A stretch of 64,000 nucleotides of DNA from Pseudarthrobacter equi (GCF_900105535.1 NZ_LT629779.1:2418001-2482000); one strand, 5' to 3'; shown: positions 18,615-31,393, counted from the first letter of the stretch. Program-made: numbers and translations. The notes: generated by a model from the sequence alone, not told the origin.

Positions 18615-21536
18615 GTGCCTAAAGCCGTAGCCGAAGAAACAGCCGTCCCCGCTTCCTTCACCGCCACCTCTGCCGACAGCCCGCAACGCCACGATCTCTC
18701 CCGACTTGTGGTCAAGGGCGCGCGTGAGCACAACCTGCGCAATGTGGACCTCGACCTGCCCCGCGACGCCATGATCGTCTTCACCGGCCTGTCCGGTTCC
18801 GGCAAATCCTCCCTCGCCTTCGACACCATCTTCGCCGAAGGCCAGCGCCGCTACGTCGAGTCCCTCTCCGCCTACGCGCGCCAGTTCCTGGGCCAGGTGG
18901 ACAAGCCCGACGTCGACTTCATCGAAGGACTGTCGCCGGCGGTCTCCATCGACCAGAAGTCCACCAGCAAGAACCCCCGGTCAACGGTGGGAACCATCAC
19001 CGAGATCTACGACTACATGCGCCTCCTGTGGGCACGCGTCGGCCGGCCGCACTGCCCCGTCTGTGGCGAACCCGTTGCCAAGCAGACCCCGCAGCAGATC
19101 GTGGACCAGCTGCTGGAGCTTGAGGACGGAACCCGGTTCCAGGTCCTCGCACCCGTAGTCCGGGGACGCAAGGGCGAATTCGTCGACCTCTTCAAGGAGC
19201 TCTCGGCCAAGGGGTACTCCAGGGCGCGGGTGGACGGCGACCTCATCCAGCTCAGCGACCCGCCCAAGCTCGGCAAGCAGTACAAGCACACCATCGAAGT
19301 GGTGGTGGACCGCCTGGTGGTCAAGGAAGGCATCAGCCAGCGCCTGACCGACTCCATCGAAACCGCCCTCGGCCTCGCCGAAGGCCGGGTCCTGGCCGAG
19401 TTCGTCGACCTCGACGCGGACGACGCCGGGCGCACGCGGGCCTTCTCCGAAAACCTCGCCTGCCCCAACGAGCACCCGCTGGCCATCGACGAAATCGAAC
19501 CGCGGTCCTTCTCCTTCAACAACCCGTTCGGGGCCTGCGCTGCCTGCAGCGGCATCGGCACCAAGCTGGAGGTGGATGACGAGCTGATCGTCCCCAACCC
19601 CGAGCTTTCGCTGTCGGAAGGCGCCATCGCGCCCTGGTCCCTTGGCACCGCCACCACCGAGTACTGGAACCGGCTCCTGGAGGGCCTGGCCAAGGAGCTC
19701 GGGTTCTCCATGGACACCCCCTGGGAAAAGCTGGGCAAGGATGTCCGCCAGACTGTCTTGCACGGCAAGGACCACAAGGTGGTGGTGCAGTACCGCAACC
19801 GGTTCGGCCGCGAACGCAAGTACAGCACCGGCTTCGAAGGTGCCATCCAGTATGTCCACCGCAAGCACGGCGAAACCGACTCTGACTGGGCGCGCGACCG
19901 CTACGAAGAGTACATGCGCCAGATTCCCTGCCCTGCCTGCAACGGAGCACGGCTGAACCCCGCCTCACTGTCGGTGCTGATCAACGGCAAGTCCATTGCC
20001 GAAGTGGCAGCGCTGCCCATGCGTGAATGCGCGGCGTTCCTGGACAACCTTGTCCTCACCGGCCGTGAGGCGCAGATTGCCCACCAGGTGCTCAAGGAGA
20101 TCCAGGCCAGGCTGACCTTCCTCCTGGATGTTGGCCTGGAGTACCTGAACCTGGAGCGTCCCTCCGCCACCCTGTCCGGCGGCGAGGCGCAGCGTATCCG
20201 CCTGGCCACCCAGATTGGCTCCGGCCTGGTGGGTGTCCTTTACGTCCTGGACGAACCCTCCATTGGCCTTCACCAGCGCGACAACCGCCGCCTGATCGAC
20301 ACCCTCACCAGGCTCCGCGACATGGGCAACACCCTGATCGTGGTGGAGCATGACGAGGACACCATCCATGTGGCCGACTGGATCGTCGACATTGGACCGG
20401 GCGCCGGTGAGCACGGCGGCCAGGTGGTCCACTCCGGTTCCTATAAGGAGCTCCTCGACAACACCAACTCCCTGACCGGCGACTACCTGTCCGGGCGGAA
20501 GAGCATCGAGATCCCCAAGAAGCGCCGCAAGTACGACAAGAAGCGCGAACTGAAGGTGGTCGGCGCGCGGGAGAACAACCTCACCAACGTGGACGCAACC
20601 TTCCCGCTGGGCCTGCTGACGGCCGTCACAGGTGTCAGTGGCTCCGGTAAGTCCACGCTGGTCAACGAAATCCTCTACAAGGTGCTCGCCAACAAGCTCA
20701 ACGGGGCCAAGCAGGTGGCCGGGCGGCACAAGACGGTCCAGGGCCTCGAGCACCTCGACAAGGTGGTCCACGTTGACCAGAGCCCCATCGGCCGGACACC
20801 GCGTTCAAACCCCGCCACCTACACCGGTGTGTTCGATAACATCCGCAAGCTCTTCGCCGAGACCACCGAAGCGAAGGTCCGCGGCTACCTGCCAGGCCGG
20901 TTCTCCTTCAACGTCAAGGGCGGCCGCTGCGAAGCATGCTCGGGCGACGGCACCCTGAAGATCGAGATGAACTTCCTGCCGGACGTCTACGTGCCCTGCG
21001 AGGTGTGCCACGGCGCCCGGTACAACCGGGAAACCCTTGAAGTCCACTACAAGGGCAAGACCATCGCCGACGTCCTCAACATGCCCATCGAGGAAGGTGC
21101 CGAGTTCTTCGCGGCATTTTCGCCCATCGCACGGCACCTGAACACGCTGGTGGACGTCGGACTGGGCTACGTCCGCCTCGGACAGCCTGCCACCACCCTT
21201 TCCGGCGGTGAGGCGCAGCGCGTGAAGCTGGCAGCCGAGCTGCAGAAGCGGTCCAACGGCCGCAGCGTCTATGTCCTGGACGAGCCCACCACGGGCCTGC
21301 ACTTCGAGGACATCCGGAAGCTGCTGCTGGTCCTGCAGGGGCTGGTGGACAAGGGCAACACGGTGATCACCATCGAGCACAACCTTGACGTCATCAAGAG
21401 TGCGGACTGGATCGTTGACCTGGGGCCCGACGGCGGCTCCGGCGGTGGGAAGATCGTGGCCACGGGTACCCCCGAGCAGGTGGCCACATCCACCACCAGC
21501 CACACCGCCGCGTTCCTGGCCGAAATCCTCGGCTGA
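18615..21536 (+). CDS. uvrA: Excinuclease ABC subunit UvrA
   Basis: UvrA is the dimeric ABC-type ATPase that finds bulky DNA lesions and loads UvrB. The 973-residue protein carries two ATPase modules, with P-loops GLSGSGKSS near residue 55 and GVSGSGKST near residue 675, two LSGGEAQR signatures, and zinc-finger cysteine pairs (CPVCG near 147, CAACSG near 308, CEACSGDG and CEVCHG near 775-800). An N-terminal extension of about 30 residues precedes the first module. The GTG start is supported by the leaderless -10. Confidence 0.98.
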   Translation: MPKAVAEETAVPASFTATSADSPQRHDLSRLVVKGAREHNLRNVDLDLPRDAMIVFTGLSGSGKSSLAFDTIFAEGQRRYVESLSAYARQFLGQVDKPDVDFIEGLSPAVSIDQKSTSKNPRSTVGTITEIYDYMRLLWARVGRPHCPVCGEPVAKQTPQQIVDQLLELEDGTRFQVLAPVVRGRKGEFVDLFKELSAKGYSRARVDGDLIQLSDPPKLGKQYKHTIEVVVDRLVVKEGISQRLTDSIETALGLAEGRVLAEFVDLDADDAGRTRAFSENLACPNEHPLAIDEIEPRSFSFNNPFGACAACSGIGTKLEVDDELIVPNPELSLSEGAIAPWSLGTATTEYWNRLLEGLAKELGFSMDTPWEKLGKDVRQTVLHGKDHKVVVQYRNRFGRERKYSTGFEGAIQYVHRKHGETDSDWARDRYEEYMRQIPCPACNGARLNPASLSVLINGKSIAEVAALPMRECAAFLDNLVLTGREAQIAHQVLKEIQARLTFLLDVGLEYLNLERPSATLSGGEAQRIRLATQIGSGLVGVLYVLDEPSIGLHQRDNRRLIDTLTRLRDMGNTLIVVEHDEDTIHVADWIVDIGPGAGEHGGQVVHSGSYKELLDNTNSLTGDYLSGRKSIEIPKKRRKYDKKRELKVVGARENNLTNVDATFPLGLLTAVTGVSGSGKSTLVNEILYKVLANKLNGAKQVAGRHKTVQGLEHLDKVVHVDQSPIGRTPRSNPATYTGVFDNIRKLFAETTEAKVRGYLPGRFSFNVKGGRCEACSGDGTLKIEMNFLPDVYVPCEVCHGARYNRETLEVHYKGKTIADVLNMPIEEGAEFFAAFSPIARHLNTLVDVGLGYVRLGQPATTLSGGEAQRVKLAAELQKRSNGRSVYVLDEPTTGLHFEDIRKLLLVLQGLVDKGNTVITIEHNLDVIKSADWIVDLGPDGGSGGGKIVATGTPEQVATSTTSHTAAFLAEILG

Positions 21537-21617
21537 GCTCTGCGCGGTTCCACCGGAAGTATTCCGCTGATGGAATGCGAGTTTCGGGCACCCGTAAAGG
21601 CATGAGAAACTAACCCG

Positions 21618-22334
21618 GTGACTTCAACAACAGTGCCCGTGATTTTTGACCTGGACGGCACTCTTGTCGATCCTGCCGGTGGGATAACTGACGGAATTTC
21701 CTCGGCCCTGACAGAGCTGGGACTTCCCGTGCCCAGGCAGGACCTGCTCGACTCCATGATTGGCCCCAAGCTCAGCGACGCCCTGCTGAACGTGGCGAAG
21801 GTTCCGGCGGACCGCCTCGACGAGGTGATCCGCCGGTACCGCGCCTACTACGCGGAGACCGGAATCGCTCAGGGGCGGCTTTACCCGGGTATCCGGGAAG
21901 TCCTGGAAACGTTCGTTGCAGCCGGCCTGCCCGTAGCCGTGGCCACGCAGAAACCGCAGGCCATCGCCCGGACCGTCCTGGCCCACCATGGCATTGACGG
22001 ACTCTTCCGCGGCATCCACGGCTCCGCGGACAATGAATCCGCAGTCGACGGCGTCCCGCTCGGAAAAACGGAGATCATCGCCGCCGCCCTGAAGGACCTC
22101 GACACCCACCACGCCGTCATGGTCGGGGACCGTGCGCAGGACGTTTCGGGCGCCATTGCCAACGGCCTGGACTGCATCGGTGTGGCGTGGGGATTCGCTC
22201 CGGAGGGCGAGCTTGAGGGCGCCGGTGCCTTCACCGTCGTGTCGAATGCCGCCGAACTCGTCAACGCCGTGGAACGGCTCCAGTCCATCCACGCCTCCGC
22301 CATGAGCGAGGTGACCAACGATGGAAATGTTTGA
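21618..22334 (+). CDS. HAD-family hydrolase, phosphoglycolate phosphatase-like
   Basis: A 238-residue HAD enzyme. The nucleophile motif is FDLDGTLVD near residue 10, motif II falls in VAVATQKPQ, and motif IV is VMVGDRAQDVSGA. A helical cap of the Gph/PpaX type lies between motifs I and II. It probably removes phosphate from a small metabolite such as 2-phosphoglycolate or a nucleotide. The 3' end overlaps plsC by 14 bp, so the two are co-transcribed. Confidence 0.87.
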   Translation: MTSTTVPVIFDLDGTLVDPAGGITDGISSALTELGLPVPRQDLLDSMIGPKLSDALLNVAKVPADRLDEVIRRYRAYYAETGIAQGRLYPGIREVLETFVAAGLPVAVATQKPQAIARTVLAHHGIDGLFRGIHGSADNESAVDGVPLGKTEIIAAALKDLDTHHAVMVGDRAQDVSGAIANGLDCIGVAWGFAPEGELEGAGAFTVVSNAAELVNAVERLQSIHASAMSEVTNDGNV

Positions 22335-22989
22335 TGTCGTCCGCTGGACCACCCGCAACCTGATCTCGGGCACCTGCCGGCCCACCGTCGTCGGCCTCGA
22401 AAACGTCCCCAAGGACGGGCCCTTCATCGTTGCCCCCAACCACCTGTCTTTCTTTGACAGCGTCATTGTCCAGGCCCTCATGCCCCGCCCGGTGGCGTTC
22501 TTCGCCAAGGCAGAGTACTTCACCACCGGCGGCGTCAAAGGGAAAGTGATGAAGGCTTTCTTTGAATCCGTAGGTTCCATCCCGGTGGAACGAGGTGAGC
22601 AGGCCGCCAGCGTCCAGGCGCTCAAGACCCTGCTGGACATCCTTGAATCAGGCAAGGGAATTGGCATCTACCCGGAGGGCACCCGTTCCCGGGACGGACT
22701 CCTCTACCGGGGCCGCACGGGCGTTGGCTGGCTGGCACTGACCACCGGGGCACCCGTAGTTCCCGTGGGCCTGATCGGCACGGAGAACCTGCAGCGGGCC
22801 GGCGAAAAGGGCGTGAAGCCGCAGCACTTCACCGTGAAGGTGGGGGAGCCGCTGTACTTCGACAAGACCGGGCCTGACCACTCGCTGCCTGCACGGCGCG
22901 AAGTGACGGACCGCATCATGGACGCCATCGCCGACCTCAGCGGGCAGCAGCGCTCCACCAGCTACAACCAAAGCAAAATCGCGGAGTAG
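22321..22989 (+). CDS. plsC: 1-acyl-sn-glycerol-3-phosphate acyltransferase
   Basis: The 222-residue protein has the acyltransferase motifs NHLSFFDS (HX4D, near residue 40) and YPEGTRSRDG (near 120), with a membrane-binding N-terminus. PlsC acylates lysophosphatidic acid to phosphatidic acid in phospholipid synthesis at the cytoplasmic membrane. It overlaps the preceding HAD gene. Other glycerolipid acyltransferases share these motifs, so the exact acceptor is inferred. Confidence 0.9.
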   Translation: MEMFDVVRWTTRNLISGTCRPTVVGLENVPKDGPFIVAPNHLSFFDSVIVQALMPRPVAFFAKAEYFTTGGVKGKVMKAFFESVGSIPVERGEQAASVQALKTLLDILESGKGIGIYPEGTRSRDGLLYRGRTGVGWLALTTGAPVVPVGLIGTENLQRAGEKGVKPQHFTVKVGEPLYFDKTGPDHSLPARREVTDRIMDAIADLSGQQRSTSYNQSKIAE

Positions 22990-22995
22990 GGCGAC

Positions 22996-23033
22996 GCACT
23001 TGCACCCGCGGCGGGCCCGCCGGGAATAAGTGC
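22996..23033 (+). other. Nested GC-rich dyad between plsC and uvrC
   Basis: GCACTT (22996-23001) and AAGTGC (23028-23033) enclose the perfect 14-bp palindrome CGGCGGGCCCGCCG (23009-23022). No T tract follows, so it is not a standard terminator. It might stop plsC transcription with Rho or serve as a protein site ahead of uvrC. Confidence 0.35.
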
Positions 23034-23077
23034 ACGCTGAAAATTCGGCGGCGGCAAAGCCGGGCGGCGCGGCTCAG

Positions 23078-23089
23078 TAGACTGTATAG
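23078..23089 (+). promoter_or_regulatory. Leaderless -10 element of uvrC
   Basis: TAGACT (23078-23083) ends 6 nt before the GTG at 23090 and there is no Shine-Dalgarno sequence. The same geometry is seen at uvrA and uvrB. Confidence 0.5.
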
Positions 23090-25090
23090 GTGGCAAATCC
23101 AGCAAGTTACAGGCCCCGGACAGGTGAAATCCCCACCAACCCGGGCGTCTACCGGTTCCGGGATCCGCACGGACGGGTCATCTACGTGGGAAAGGCCAAG
23201 AGCCTCCGCTCCCGCCTGAACTCCTACTTCGCCAACCCCGCCGGACTGCTGCCCAAGACCTTTGCCATGGTCCACGCGGCCAGCAGCGTGGAGTGGACCG
23301 TGGTGGGCAGCGAGCTCGAGTCCCTGCAGCTGGAGTACACCTGGATCAAGGAATTCAAGCCGCGCTTCAACGTGGTGTTCCGCGACGACAAGACCTACCC
23401 CTACCTGGCCGTCACCCTCGGCGAGAAATACCCCCGGGTGCAGGTGCTGCGCGGTGACAAGCGGAAAGGGACCCGCTACTTCGGGCCGTACACGGCCGGC
23501 GCCATCCGCGAAACCATGGACACCCTGCTCCGCGTCTTCCCGGTCCGCAGTTGCAGCGCCGGGGTGTTTAAACGTGCCGAGTCCAGCGGGCGCCCGTGCC
23601 TGCTGGGCTACATCGACAAGTGCTCGGCGCCCTGCGTGGGCAGGATTTCCCCGGAAGACCACAGAGCCCTTGCTGAAGACTTCTGCGCCTTCATGGGCGG
23701 CGAAGCGAAGCGGTTCACCAACAAGCTCGAAAAGCAGATGGCGGCCGCCGTGGGCAGGCTGGACTACGAACAGGCCGCCCGGCTCCGCGACGACATCACG
23801 GCCCTGCGGAAGGTCTTTGAGCGCAACGCAGTGGTGCTGGCTGAGGACACGGACGCTGATGTGTTCGCGCTCCACGAGGATGAACTCGAGGCCGCTGTGC
23901 AGGTGTTCCACGTCCGCGGCGGCAGGATCCGCGGCCAGCGCGGCTGGGTGGTGGAAAAGGTGGAGGACTTCACCACGCCGGACCTCGTGGAACACCTGCT
24001 CCAGCAGGTCTACGGCGAGGACGGCGAGACCCACGGCCGGCTGCCGCGGGAGGTGCTGGTTCCCGTGGCACCCAGCAACGCGGAGGAGCTGACGGAATGG
24101 CTCAGCGGCATCCGCGGAGCAAGGGTGGACGTCCGCGTCCCGCAGCGGGGCGACAAGGCCGCCCTGATGTCCACGGTCCGGGAGAACGCAGAGCATGCCC
24201 TGAAGCTGCACAAGACCCGCCGCGCAGGGGACCTCACCGTGAGGTCGCAGGCTCTCCAGGAACTCCAGGAAGCGCTGGACCTCCCCGTGCCGCTGCTGCG
24301 CATCGAATGCTTCGACGTCTCCCACGTCCAGGGAACCAACGTGGTGGCGTCCATGGTGGTGGTGGAGGACGGGCTGCCCAAGAAATCCGACTACCGGAAA
24401 TTCTCCATCACCGGACCGGCCGCCTCCGATGACACCGCGGCCATGCACGACGTCCTCACCAGGCGCTTCCGCCACTACCTCCAGGACAAGTCCGCCCAGG
24501 TGGATGAGGCGGTCCTGGAATCCCCGGACGGGGAGGCTGCCGCAGAAGACGCGGTGCTGGACACCACCACTCCGGCGCCGAAAGCCAAGTTTGCCTACCC
24601 GCCGAACCTGGTGGTGGTGGACGGCGGGCAGCCGCAGGTCAATGCGGCCGCACGGGCCCTGGCGGACCTGGGCATCGACGACGTTTACGTGGTGGGCCTG
24701 GCCAAGCGCCTGGAGGAAGTCTGGCTGCCGGACAGCGACTTCCCGGTGATCCTTCCCCGCACCTCGCAGGGCCTGTACCTGCTGCAGCGCATCCGCGACG
24801 AGGCGCACCGGTTCGCCATTTCGTTCCACCGCCAGAAGCGCGGCAAAGCCATGACCGTTTCGGCGCTGGACGGCGTTCCGGGGCTGGGCGCCTCCAAGCG
24901 CAAGGCGCTGCTGACCCATTTCGGGTCGGTCAAGGGCGTCAAAGCGGCGACACCCGAGGAGCTCGCCCAGGCGAAGGGGATCGGTCCGGCGCTGGCCGCA
25001 GCCATCGTCAGCCACTTCTCCGGCGATGGTCCCGCAGCGGTCACAGTGCCGGCCATCAACATGACCACCGGCGAAATCATTGAAACTTAG
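23090..25090 (+). CDS. uvrC: Excinuclease ABC subunit UvrC
   Basis: UvrC makes the two incisions around a lesion marked by UvrB. The 666-residue protein has an N-terminal GIY-YIG nuclease ([22 protein letters not shown], residues 17-45), a cysteine cluster region near 155-185, a UVR motif near 205-240 ([19 protein letters not shown]), an RNase H-like second nuclease domain ([16 protein letters not shown]) and a C-terminal helix-hairpin-helix pair. Length is normal. It precedes rapZ-yvcK-whiA, the usual actinobacterial order. Confidence 0.98.
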   Translation: MANPASYRPRTGEIPTNPGVYRFRDPHGRVIYVGKAKSLRSRLNSYFANPAGLLPKTFAMVHAASSVEWTVVGSELESLQLEYTWIKEFKPRFNVVFRDDKTYPYLAVTLGEKYPRVQVLRGDKRKGTRYFGPYTAGAIRETMDTLLRVFPVRSCSAGVFKRAESSGRPCLLGYIDKCSAPCVGRISPEDHRALAEDFCAFMGGEAKRFTNKLEKQMAAAVGRLDYEQAARLRDDITALRKVFERNAVVLAEDTDADVFALHEDELEAAVQVFHVRGGRIRGQRGWVVEKVEDFTTPDLVEHLLQQVYGEDGETHGRLPREVLVPVAPSNAEELTEWLSGIRGARVDVRVPQRGDKAALMSTVRENAEHALKLHKTRRAGDLTVRSQALQELQEALDLPVPLLRIECFDVSHVQGTNVVASMVVVEDGLPKKSDYRKFSITGPAASDDTAAMHDVLTRRFRHYLQDKSAQVDEAVLESPDGEAAAEDAVLDTTTPAPKAKFAYPPNLVVVDGGQPQVNAAARALADLGIDDVYVVGLAKRLEEVWLPDSDFPVILPRTSQGLYLLQRIRDEAHRFAISFHRQKRGKAMTVSALDGVPGLGASKRKALLTHFGSVKGVKAATPEELAQAKGIGPALAAAIVSHFSGDGPAAVTVPAINMTTGEIIET

Positions 25091-25158
25091 CTAGGGTAAG
25101 TGGCGGGGTTTGCGCCGGCGCTGCCCCGCGGACCAACAACGGAAATGGGGCGGACTCA

Positions 25159-26082
25159 ATGGCAGGCACTTCGGCGGAATCCGAGGCGGGGCAGGACGGC
25201 ATGGAGCCCGTCAAACCCCTCGAAGCGGAGCTGCTGGTGGTTACCGGGATGTCCGGTGCGGGGCGCAGCACCGCCGCCGATGCACTCGAGGACCACGGCT
25301 GGTACGTCGTGGAAAACCTGCCACCCCAGATGCTGGGAACCCTTGCCGAGCTTGTCTCGCACGCCCCACAGTCCATCCCGCGGCTGGCCGTTGTCGTCGA
25401 TGTCCGCAGCAAAGGCCTGTTCGCGGACATCCGTGCCACCCTGGGCGCCCTGGCCGCCAGCGGTGTCACCTTCCGGGTGCTGTTCCTGGACGCCAGCGAC
25501 AACGTCCTGGTCCGCCGCTTCGAGCAGGGACGCCGGCCGCATCCGCTGCAGGGCGGGGGCCGCATCCTGGACGGTATCGCCGCCGAACGCGAGCTCCTGC
25601 AGGAACTGCGCGACAGCTCCGACGTCGTGCTGGACACCTCCGGCTACAACGTGCACGGCCTGGCCACCGCCATCACCGAACTCTTCAGCGAAACGGGCCC
25701 GGTGGCGCTGCGGCTGAACGTCATGAGCTTCGGCTTCAAATACGGCCTGCCCGTGGACTCCAACTACGTGGCCGACGTCCGGTTCATTCCCAATCCGCAC
25801 TGGGTGCCGCAGCTGCGTCCGCACACGGGCCTGGACAAGGACGTGAGCGACTACGTGCTGGAGGCCGAGGGGGTCAAGAACTTCGTGGACCGCTACGTTC
25901 TGGCCCTCGAGCCGGTCCTCGATGGCTACCGGCGCGAAAACAAGCACTACGCCACCATCGCCGTGGGCTGCACGGGCGGGAAACACCGCTCCGTGGCAGT
26001 CGCCGTCGAGCTTTCCAAAAAGCTCGCGCAGTATCCCCGGGTCACCGTGACCACCACCCACCGGGATCTGGGCCGCGAGTAA
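25159..26082 (+). CDS. rapZ: RapZ/YvcJ family nucleotide-binding protein
   Basis: A 307-residue P-loop protein with Walker A GMSGAGRS (30-37), the ENLPP segment, a Walker B-like strand VVVDVRS and the C-terminal [10 protein letters not shown] motif that binds glucosamine-6-phosphate in enterobacterial RapZ. In Escherichia coli RapZ steers GlmZ decay; in Gram-positive bacteria the RNA role is not established. It is joined to yvcK by a TAATG overlap, with whiA following. Confidence 0.93.
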   Translation: MAGTSAESEAGQDGMEPVKPLEAELLVVTGMSGAGRSTAADALEDHGWYVVENLPPQMLGTLAELVSHAPQSIPRLAVVVDVRSKGLFADIRATLGALAASGVTFRVLFLDASDNVLVRRFEQGRRPHPLQGGGRILDGIAAERELLQELRDSSDVVLDTSGYNVHGLATAITELFSETGPVALRLNVMSFGFKYGLPVDSNYVADVRFIPNPHWVPQLRPHTGLDKDVSDYVLEAEGVKNFVDRYVLALEPVLDGYRRENKHYATIAVGCTGGKHRSVAVAVELSKKLAQYPRVTVTTTHRDLGRE

Positions 26083-27101
26083 TGGCGCTGTTCACCGGCG
26101 CGCTGCCGCTGGTTCCCCCTGCCACGGGACCGGGCGCCGGCCCGCAGGACACCGAGCCCACCATTGTTGCGCTGGGCGGCGGCCACGGGCTCTCAGCCTC
26201 GCTGTCCGCCCTCCGCCTCCTCACCTCCAAGCTCACCGCGATCGTCACAGTGGCGGACGACGGCGGCTCATCCGGGCGCCTGCGCGAAGAGTACGGTGTC
26301 CTCCCGCCGGGAGATCTCCGGATGGCGCTCTCCGCGCTCTGCGACGACACGGACTGGGGGCGGACCTGGCGCGACGTCATGCAGCACCGGTTCCGCCCCA
26401 GCAGCGGCCCCGGCGGATCGCTCGACGAACACGCCATGGGGAACCTGCTGATCGTGACGCTCTGGGAGTTGCTGGGCGACGCCGTCGCCGGCCTGACCTG
26501 GGCCGGGGCGCTCCTGGGTGCCCGCGGCCAGGTCCTGCCCATGTCCACGGTGCCGCTCACCATCGAAGGCGACGTCCGCGTGACGGCGCCGGACGGGGGA
26601 TCGGTGCTGCAGACGGTCCACGGCCAGGCCCGCTGCGCCGTGGCAGGATCGCTGGAAAACGTCCGTTTGCTCCCGGAGTCGGCACCCGCCTGCACGGAAG
26701 CGCTGACCGCCATCGAGCTTGCTGACTGGGTCATCCTGGGCCCGGGCTCCTGGTACACCTCGGTGCTGCCCCACCTGCTGTTGCCGGAGATGCGCCAGGC
26801 GTTGTGCAACACTCCCGCCAAACGCTGCCTGACCATGAACCTCGCCACGGACACCAAGGAAACCTCGGGCATGACGGCCGCGGACCACCTGCACGTCCTG
26901 CGCCGCTACGCCCCCGGATTCAACGTTGACGTTGTCCTGGCCGATCCTGCCTCCGTCCCCGACCGCCAGGAGTTCGAGAAGGCCGCCGCGATGATCGGCG
27001 CCGAGGTGGTCTTGGGTAAAGTAGGGGCGTCGGGACGCCGTCCCGTCCATGACCCCCTGCGGCTGGCCACGGCGTACCAGGACATTTTTGGGAACAGTTA
27101 G
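26082..27101 (+). CDS. yvcK: YvcK/CofD-like UDP-GlcNAc-binding protein (gluconeogenesis factor)
   Basis: A 339-residue protein of the CofD fold. The motifs VALGGGHGLS and VTVADDGGSSGRLR bind UDP-sugar, and DEHAMGNL follows near residue 120. YvcK is needed for growth on gluconeogenic carbon and for cell-wall homeostasis, and in actinobacteria it acts with PASTA kinases. The ATG at 26082 overlaps the rapZ TAA. The open frame continues upstream inside rapZ but that part is a reading-frame shadow. Confidence 0.92.
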   Translation: MALFTGALPLVPPATGPGAGPQDTEPTIVALGGGHGLSASLSALRLLTSKLTAIVTVADDGGSSGRLREEYGVLPPGDLRMALSALCDDTDWGRTWRDVMQHRFRPSSGPGGSLDEHAMGNLLIVTLWELLGDAVAGLTWAGALLGARGQVLPMSTVPLTIEGDVRVTAPDGGSVLQTVHGQARCAVAGSLENVRLLPESAPACTEALTAIELADWVILGPGSWYTSVLPHLLLPEMRQALCNTPAKRCLTMNLATDTKETSGMTAADHLHVLRRYAPGFNVDVVLADPASVPDRQEFEKAAAMIGAEVVLGKVGASGRRPVHDPLRLATAYQDIFGNS

Positions 27102-27110
27102 GAAGGTGCC

Positions 27111-28091
27111 ATGGCACTGACAGCATCGGTCAAAGAAGAACTGTCCCGTCTGGACATTAAGAAGTCGTCCGTCCGCAAGGCTGAGGTCTCCGCGATGCTC
27201 CGTTTCGCGGGCGGCCTGCACATCATTTCCGGCCGGATCGTCATCGAGGCAGAGGTGGACCTTGCATCCACGGCGCGGCGCCTCCGGGCAGCCATCGCAG
27301 AGGTCTACGGGCACCAGAGCGAAATCATCGTGGTGTCCGCCGGCGGGCTCCGCAGGGCCAGCAGGTACGTGGTCAGGGTAGTGCGCGACGGCGAGGCCCT
27401 GGCCCGCCAGACCGGCCTCCTGGACGGCCGCGGACGCCCCGTCCGGGGGCTGCCGTCCGCCGTCGTCAACGGCTCCGCGGCGGATGCCGAAGCAGTGTGG
27501 CGGGGTGCGTTCCTGGCCCACGGCTCGTTGACCGAACCCGGCCGCTCGTCGTCGCTCGAAGTGACCTGCCCCGGGCCTGAATCCGCCCTGGCACTGGTCG
27601 GTGCCGCCCGCCGCCTCGACATCCAGGCCAAGGCGCGCGAGGTGCGCGGCGTGGACCGGGTGGTAATCCGCGACGGCGACACCATCGCCGCGCTCCTGAC
27701 CCGCATGGGCGCGCACGACGCACTCATGGTCTGGGAAGAGCGCCGGATGCGCAAGGAGGTCCGCGCCACCGCCAACCGCCTCGCCAATTTCGATGATGCC
27801 AACCTCCGCCGCTCGGCGCAGGCCGCCGTCGCTGCCGGCGCCCGCGTGGACCGCGCCCTGGAAATCCTTGGCGACGACGTCCCGGATCACCTGAAGTACG
27901 CCGGCGAACTGCGCGTGGCCCACAAACAGGCCAGCCTGGACGAACTCGGCAGGCTTGCCGATCCTGTGATGACCAAGGACGCCATCGCCGGCCGGATCCG
28001 CCGGCTCCTGGCGATGGCGGACAAGCGGGCCCTTGACCTGGGGATTCCCGGCACCGACGCCAATGTGACGCCCGAAATGCTCGACGAGTAG
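27111..28091 (+). CDS. whiA: WhiA-family DNA-binding protein
   Basis: The 326-residue protein has a LAGLIDADG-endonuclease-like N-terminal domain ([20 protein letters not shown] near residue 128) and a C-terminal helix-turn-helix ([25 protein letters not shown], near 280-305). WhiA regulates sporulation in Streptomyces and division or chromosome segregation in non-sporulating Gram-positives. AAGG precedes the ATG by about 6 nt. It ends the rapZ-yvcK-whiA operon. Confidence 0.95.
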   Translation: MALTASVKEELSRLDIKKSSVRKAEVSAMLRFAGGLHIISGRIVIEAEVDLASTARRLRAAIAEVYGHQSEIIVVSAGGLRRASRYVVRVVRDGEALARQTGLLDGRGRPVRGLPSAVVNGSAADAEAVWRGAFLAHGSLTEPGRSSSLEVTCPGPESALALVGAARRLDIQAKAREVRGVDRVVIRDGDTIAALLTRMGAHDALMVWEERRMRKEVRATANRLANFDDANLRRSAQAAVAAGARVDRALEILGDDVPDHLKYAGELRVAHKQASLDELGRLADPVMTKDAIAGRIRRLLAMADKRALDLGIPGTDANVTPEMLDE

Positions 28092-28191
28092 CGGGCCCCT
28101 AGAATCAAAAATAATTCCGGGCGCCAGACGTCCGGATGCATAATCCGAGAGTCACCAACCGGACCGAAAGTCCACGATATTGGAGGATTTT

Positions 28192-28818
28192 GTGACTGAG
28201 TACGTATTGCCCGAACTCAAGTACGACTACGCCGCCCTTGAGCCGCACATCTCTGCGCGCATCATGGAGCTGCACCACAGCAAGCACCACGCAGCTTATG
28301 TTGCAGGCGCCAACAACGCGCTGGCCCAGCTGGCAGAGGCACGGGAGAAGGGCGATTTCGCCAACATCAACCGGCTCTCCAAGGACCTCGCTTTCCACAC
28401 CGGCGGACACGTCAACCACTCGGTCTTCTGGAACAACCTTTCCCCGGACGGCGGCGACAAGCCCGAGGGTGAACTGGCTGCAGCCATCGATGACGCGTTC
28501 GGTTCCTTCGACGCCTTCCGCGCCCAGTTCTCCGCAGCCGCCCTCGGCCTGCAGGGTTCGGGCTGGGGCTTCCTGGCCTACGAGCCCATCGGTGGAAACC
28601 TGGTCATCGAGCAGCTGTACGACCAGCAGGGCAACGTGGCGCTGGGCACCACGCCGCTGCTCATGCTGGACATGTGGGAGCACGCCTTCTACCTGGACTA
28701 CGTGAACGTCAAGGCCGACTACGTCAAGGCATTCTGGAACATCGTGAACTGGGCCGACGTCGCCAAGCGCTTTGACGCCGCCCGCAGCAACGCAACCGGG
28801 CTCATCACCCTCCCGTAA
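28192..28818 (+). CDS. sodA: Fe/Mn superoxide dismutase
   Basis: The 208-residue enzyme dismutates superoxide to peroxide and oxygen. Metal ligands are visible as His in [10 protein letters not shown], His in [12 protein letters not shown], and Asp and His in [11 protein letters not shown]. Whether iron or manganese is used cannot be decided from these motifs alone. The GTG at 28192 is chosen because GGAGG (28182-28186) lies 5 nt upstream; a TTG at 28180 would place that site inside the gene. Confidence 0.96.
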   Translation: MTEYVLPELKYDYAALEPHISARIMELHHSKHHAAYVAGANNALAQLAEAREKGDFANINRLSKDLAFHTGGHVNHSVFWNNLSPDGGDKPEGELAAAIDDAFGSFDAFRAQFSAAALGLQGSGWGFLAYEPIGGNLVIEQLYDQQGNVALGTTPLLMLDMWEHAFYLDYVNVKADYVKAFWNIVNWADVAKRFDAARSNATGLITLP

Positions 28819-28883
28819 CCTGCAGCACACATGCTTGTTACAAACTTCACATTCGGACTTAATAAGGCCGCCATGTGGACTGG

Positions 28884-30087
<1,204 letters not shown>

Positions 30088-30097
30088 GGTTAGACGC

Positions 30098-31324
30098 ATG
30101 ACATCCCACACCCTCAACGAACTGATCGCTGAAGGTGTCCGCGGGCGGTACATTCTGGTCCGAAGCGACCTGAATGTGCCGCTCGACGGCTCTACAGTCA
30201 CTGACGACGGCCGCATCAAGGCCTCCCTCCCAGTGCTGGCAAAGCTCACGGACGCCGGTGCCCGCGTGCTGGTAACAGCCCACCTCGGACGCCCGAAGGG
30301 CGCCCCCGAGGATAAGTACTCCCTCCGCCCCGCCGTGAACCGCCTCGCGGAACTGGCGGGCTTCAAGGTCACCCTCGCCGCCGACACCGTCGGTGACTCT
30401 GCCAGGGAAGCAGCAGCTTCCCTGCAGGACGGCGAAGCCCTGGTCCTGGAGAACGTCCGCTTCGACGCCCGCGAAACCAGCAAGGACGACGCCGAGCGCG
30501 GCGCCTTCGCTGACGAGCTCGTGGCGCTGACCGGCGGGAACGGCGCGTACGTGGATGACGCCTTCGGTGCTGTCCACCGCAAGCACGCAAGCGTCTACGA
30601 CGTCGCGTCCCGGCTGCCGTCCTACCAGGGCGACCTGGTGCACACCGAGGTGGAGGTCCTGCGCAAGCTCACGGCCGACACCCAGCGTCCCTACGTGGTG
30701 GTCCTGGGCGGATCGAAGGTCTCGGACAAGCTCGCCGTGATCGATAACCTGCTCGGCAAGGCAGACACCATCCTGGTGGGCGGCGGCATGCTGTTCACGT
30801 TCCTCGCTGCGGCGGGGCACAAGGTGGCCGCCAGCCTGCTCGAACAGGACCAGATCGGCGTTGTCCAGGACTACCTGAAGCGCGCTTCGGATGCCGGCAC
30901 CGAGTTCGTGATTCCCACGGACGTTGTGGTGGCGGAGAAGTTCGCTGCCGACGCCGCGCACGAAACGGTTGCCGCGGACGCCATCGAGGGCAGCAGCTTC
31001 GGTGCCAACGGCATCGGGCTGGACATCGGTCCCGACTCGGCAGCTGCTTTCGCGGACCGGATCAAGGGCGCACGGACGGTGTTCTGGAACGGACCCATGG
31101 GAGTCTTCGAATTCGAAGCCTTCTCCGCCGGAACCCGTGCCATCGCCCAGGCCCTGACCGAAACGGAAGCGTTCACCGTGGTGGGCGGCGGCGACTCCGC
31201 TGCCGCTGTTCGCACCCTCGGCTTCGCCGACGACCAGTTCGGGCACATTTCCACCGGCGGTGGCGCCAGCCTGGAGTACCTTGAGGGCAAGGAACTCCCG
31301 GGCCTGAGCATTCTGGACCGGTAG
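30098..31324 (+). CDS. pgk: Phosphoglycerate kinase
   Basis: The 408-residue kinase moves phosphate from 1,3-bisphosphoglycerate to ADP. The N-terminal [11 protein letters not shown], the HLGRPKG segment and the nucleotide site [12 protein letters not shown] are present, with GGGDSAAAV near the C-terminus. The ATG at 30098 is chosen because it is 10 bp after the gap stop and gives the family N-terminus; the longer frame overlaps gap out of frame. Confidence 0.98.
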   Translation: MTSHTLNELIAEGVRGRYILVRSDLNVPLDGSTVTDDGRIKASLPVLAKLTDAGARVLVTAHLGRPKGAPEDKYSLRPAVNRLAELAGFKVTLAADTVGDSAREAAASLQDGEALVLENVRFDARETSKDDAERGAFADELVALTGGNGAYVDDAFGAVHRKHASVYDVASRLPSYQGDLVHTEVEVLRKLTADTQRPYVVVLGGSKVSDKLAVIDNLLGKADTILVGGGMLFTFLAAAGHKVAASLLEQDQIGVVQDYLKRASDAGTEFVIPTDVVVAEKFAADAAHETVAADAIEGSSFGANGIGLDIGPDSAAAFADRIKGARTVFWNGPMGVFEFEAFSAGTRAIAQALTETEAFTVVGGGDSAAAVRTLGFADDQFGHISTGGGASLEYLEGKELPGLSILDR

Positions 31325-31360
31325 AACCAACCGCCGGGAGCAGCAACGCTCCTGTCCTTC

Positions 31361-31393
31361 GGCCGGCAGGTTGCCCGCGGCAGCCTGCCGGCC
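31361..31393 (+). other. 15-bp hairpin in the pgk-tpiA spacer
   Basis: GGCCGGCAGGTTGCC (31361-31375) and GGCAGCCTGCCGGCC (31379-31393) pair over 15 bp with a single G-U wobble around a CGC loop. No T tract follows. It may stabilise mRNA ends, be a processing site, or attenuate tpiA. Confidence 0.6.

Noticed and set aside
25110..26081. Open frame running through rapZ into yvcK, suggesting a larger fused YvcK
   Set aside because: The added part is an out-of-frame reading of rapZ with Arg/Gly/Pro-rich composition; the TAATG junction gives a clean yvcK start.
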